From CAZEAC01 sp964510065 (lineage in GTDB: Bacteria > Bdellovibrionota_C > UBA2361 > CAIXSY01), in contig CAZEAC010000113.1 of the NCBI GenBank assembly GCA_964510065.1, forward strand, positions 1-12,911: 12,911 nt of DNA. Direction: 5' to 3'. The notes below the pieces were generated by a model. The model worked only from the letters and a program-made list of their open reading frames with translations, had not been told where the DNA came from and made no database searches. A program made the position numbers and the translations under genes. Of this stretch, positions 12,821 through 12,911 are shown one piece after another; the stretch's first letter is position 1; every line of letters begins with the position of its first letter.

Positions 12821-12911
12821 CTAGTACACTGTAACCGAAGTAACCTTTCCTTCCCTCGCCTCCATCTCTGTGCTCTCTGTGACTCTGTGGTTTGTTTTTC
12901 TTTTAAAAAAA
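12821..12911. repeat. Palindromic dispersed repeat, copy 2 (cut by window end)
   Basis: Starts with the same 24 bases as copy 1 and continues with TCCATCTCTGTG, CTCTCTGTG and ACTCTGTGGTTT. The left half plus an A-rich loop are present; the right arm would lie beyond the window. Together with copy 1 it flanks the halogenase gene in direct orientation, starting 84 bp upstream of its start codon. Between 12738 and 12820 a minus-strand promoter for the halogenase is expected, but I cannot identify its boxes. Confidence 0.85.

Noticed and set aside
1..12911. CRISPR array, tRNA or rRNA genes, integron integrase
   Set aside because: No regularly spaced short repeats, cloverleaf or rRNA segments, or tyrosine recombinase motifs were found on either strand.

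Overview
The window is most simply read as a stretch of a chromosomal integron gene-cassette array (about positions 53-9434) running into a non-array flank that carries a flavin-dependent halogenase gene and dispersed palindromic repeats (about 9435-12911). No integron integrase gene is visible, so this is either the distal part of a long array or an integrase-less attC cluster. The host is probably a Gram-negative bacterium: there is a lipobox lipoprotein, a signal-peptide protein and a Na+/solute symporter, and base composition is moderate. Nothing here fixes the phylum.

Array, left to right. Each unit has one ORF followed by an imperfect palindrome with the attC layout (R''-L''-loop-L'-R'). 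The strongest evidence is internal consistency. The first 7-11 bases of a cassette are the reverse complement of the R'' box at its own 3' end, as expected because both halves belong to one attC in the excised circle. This holds for cassettes A, B, C, D, E, F and H. The L arms pair almost perfectly; in four sites (A, B, C and F) the L'' arm carries two unpaired bases, a G and then an A. Cassette contents: A, hypothetical protein (140-595); B, hypothetical (690-1163); C, family 2 glycosyltransferase (1190-2380); D, exported protein whose ATG lies in the recombination core (2472-3011); E, small hypothetical with its own promoter (3130-3366). The attC of E is interrupted by a class C group II intron (about 3496-5483) encoding a reverse transcriptase/maturase. 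F is a small hypothetical (5503-5733). G is a composite unit with a 36-residue ORF and an antisense ORF6N-domain gene (6088-6645, minus). H is a cytidine/guanine-deaminase-like enzyme (6875-7495). I is a lipoprotein (7535-7873). J is a sodium:solute symporter (7936-9390). Sites G to J are progressively less canonical; I and J form a sibling pair with shared arms.

Flank. 9435-9720 has no intact gene but holds the 3' end of a lost second halogenase gene (minus strand, 9532-9600). Next come an unrecognised 265-residue protein with a CxxC...C motif (9721-10518), a possible decayed attC, and a short ORF (10703-10918) ending in an eight-A run where a -1 shift would add about 30 sensible residues. 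The halogenase-like flavoprotein gene (11130-12737, minus) lies between two direct copies of a repeat (11001 and 12821). Copy 1 is a long palindrome with perfect 19-bp inner arms whose outer arm overlaps the halogenase stop codon.

The cassette genes look functionally unrelated (surface sugar transfer, export, nucleobase deamination, transport, DNA-associated ORF6N), as expected for an array. Several ORFs run into their attC, so part of the C-terminus is encoded by the recombination site.
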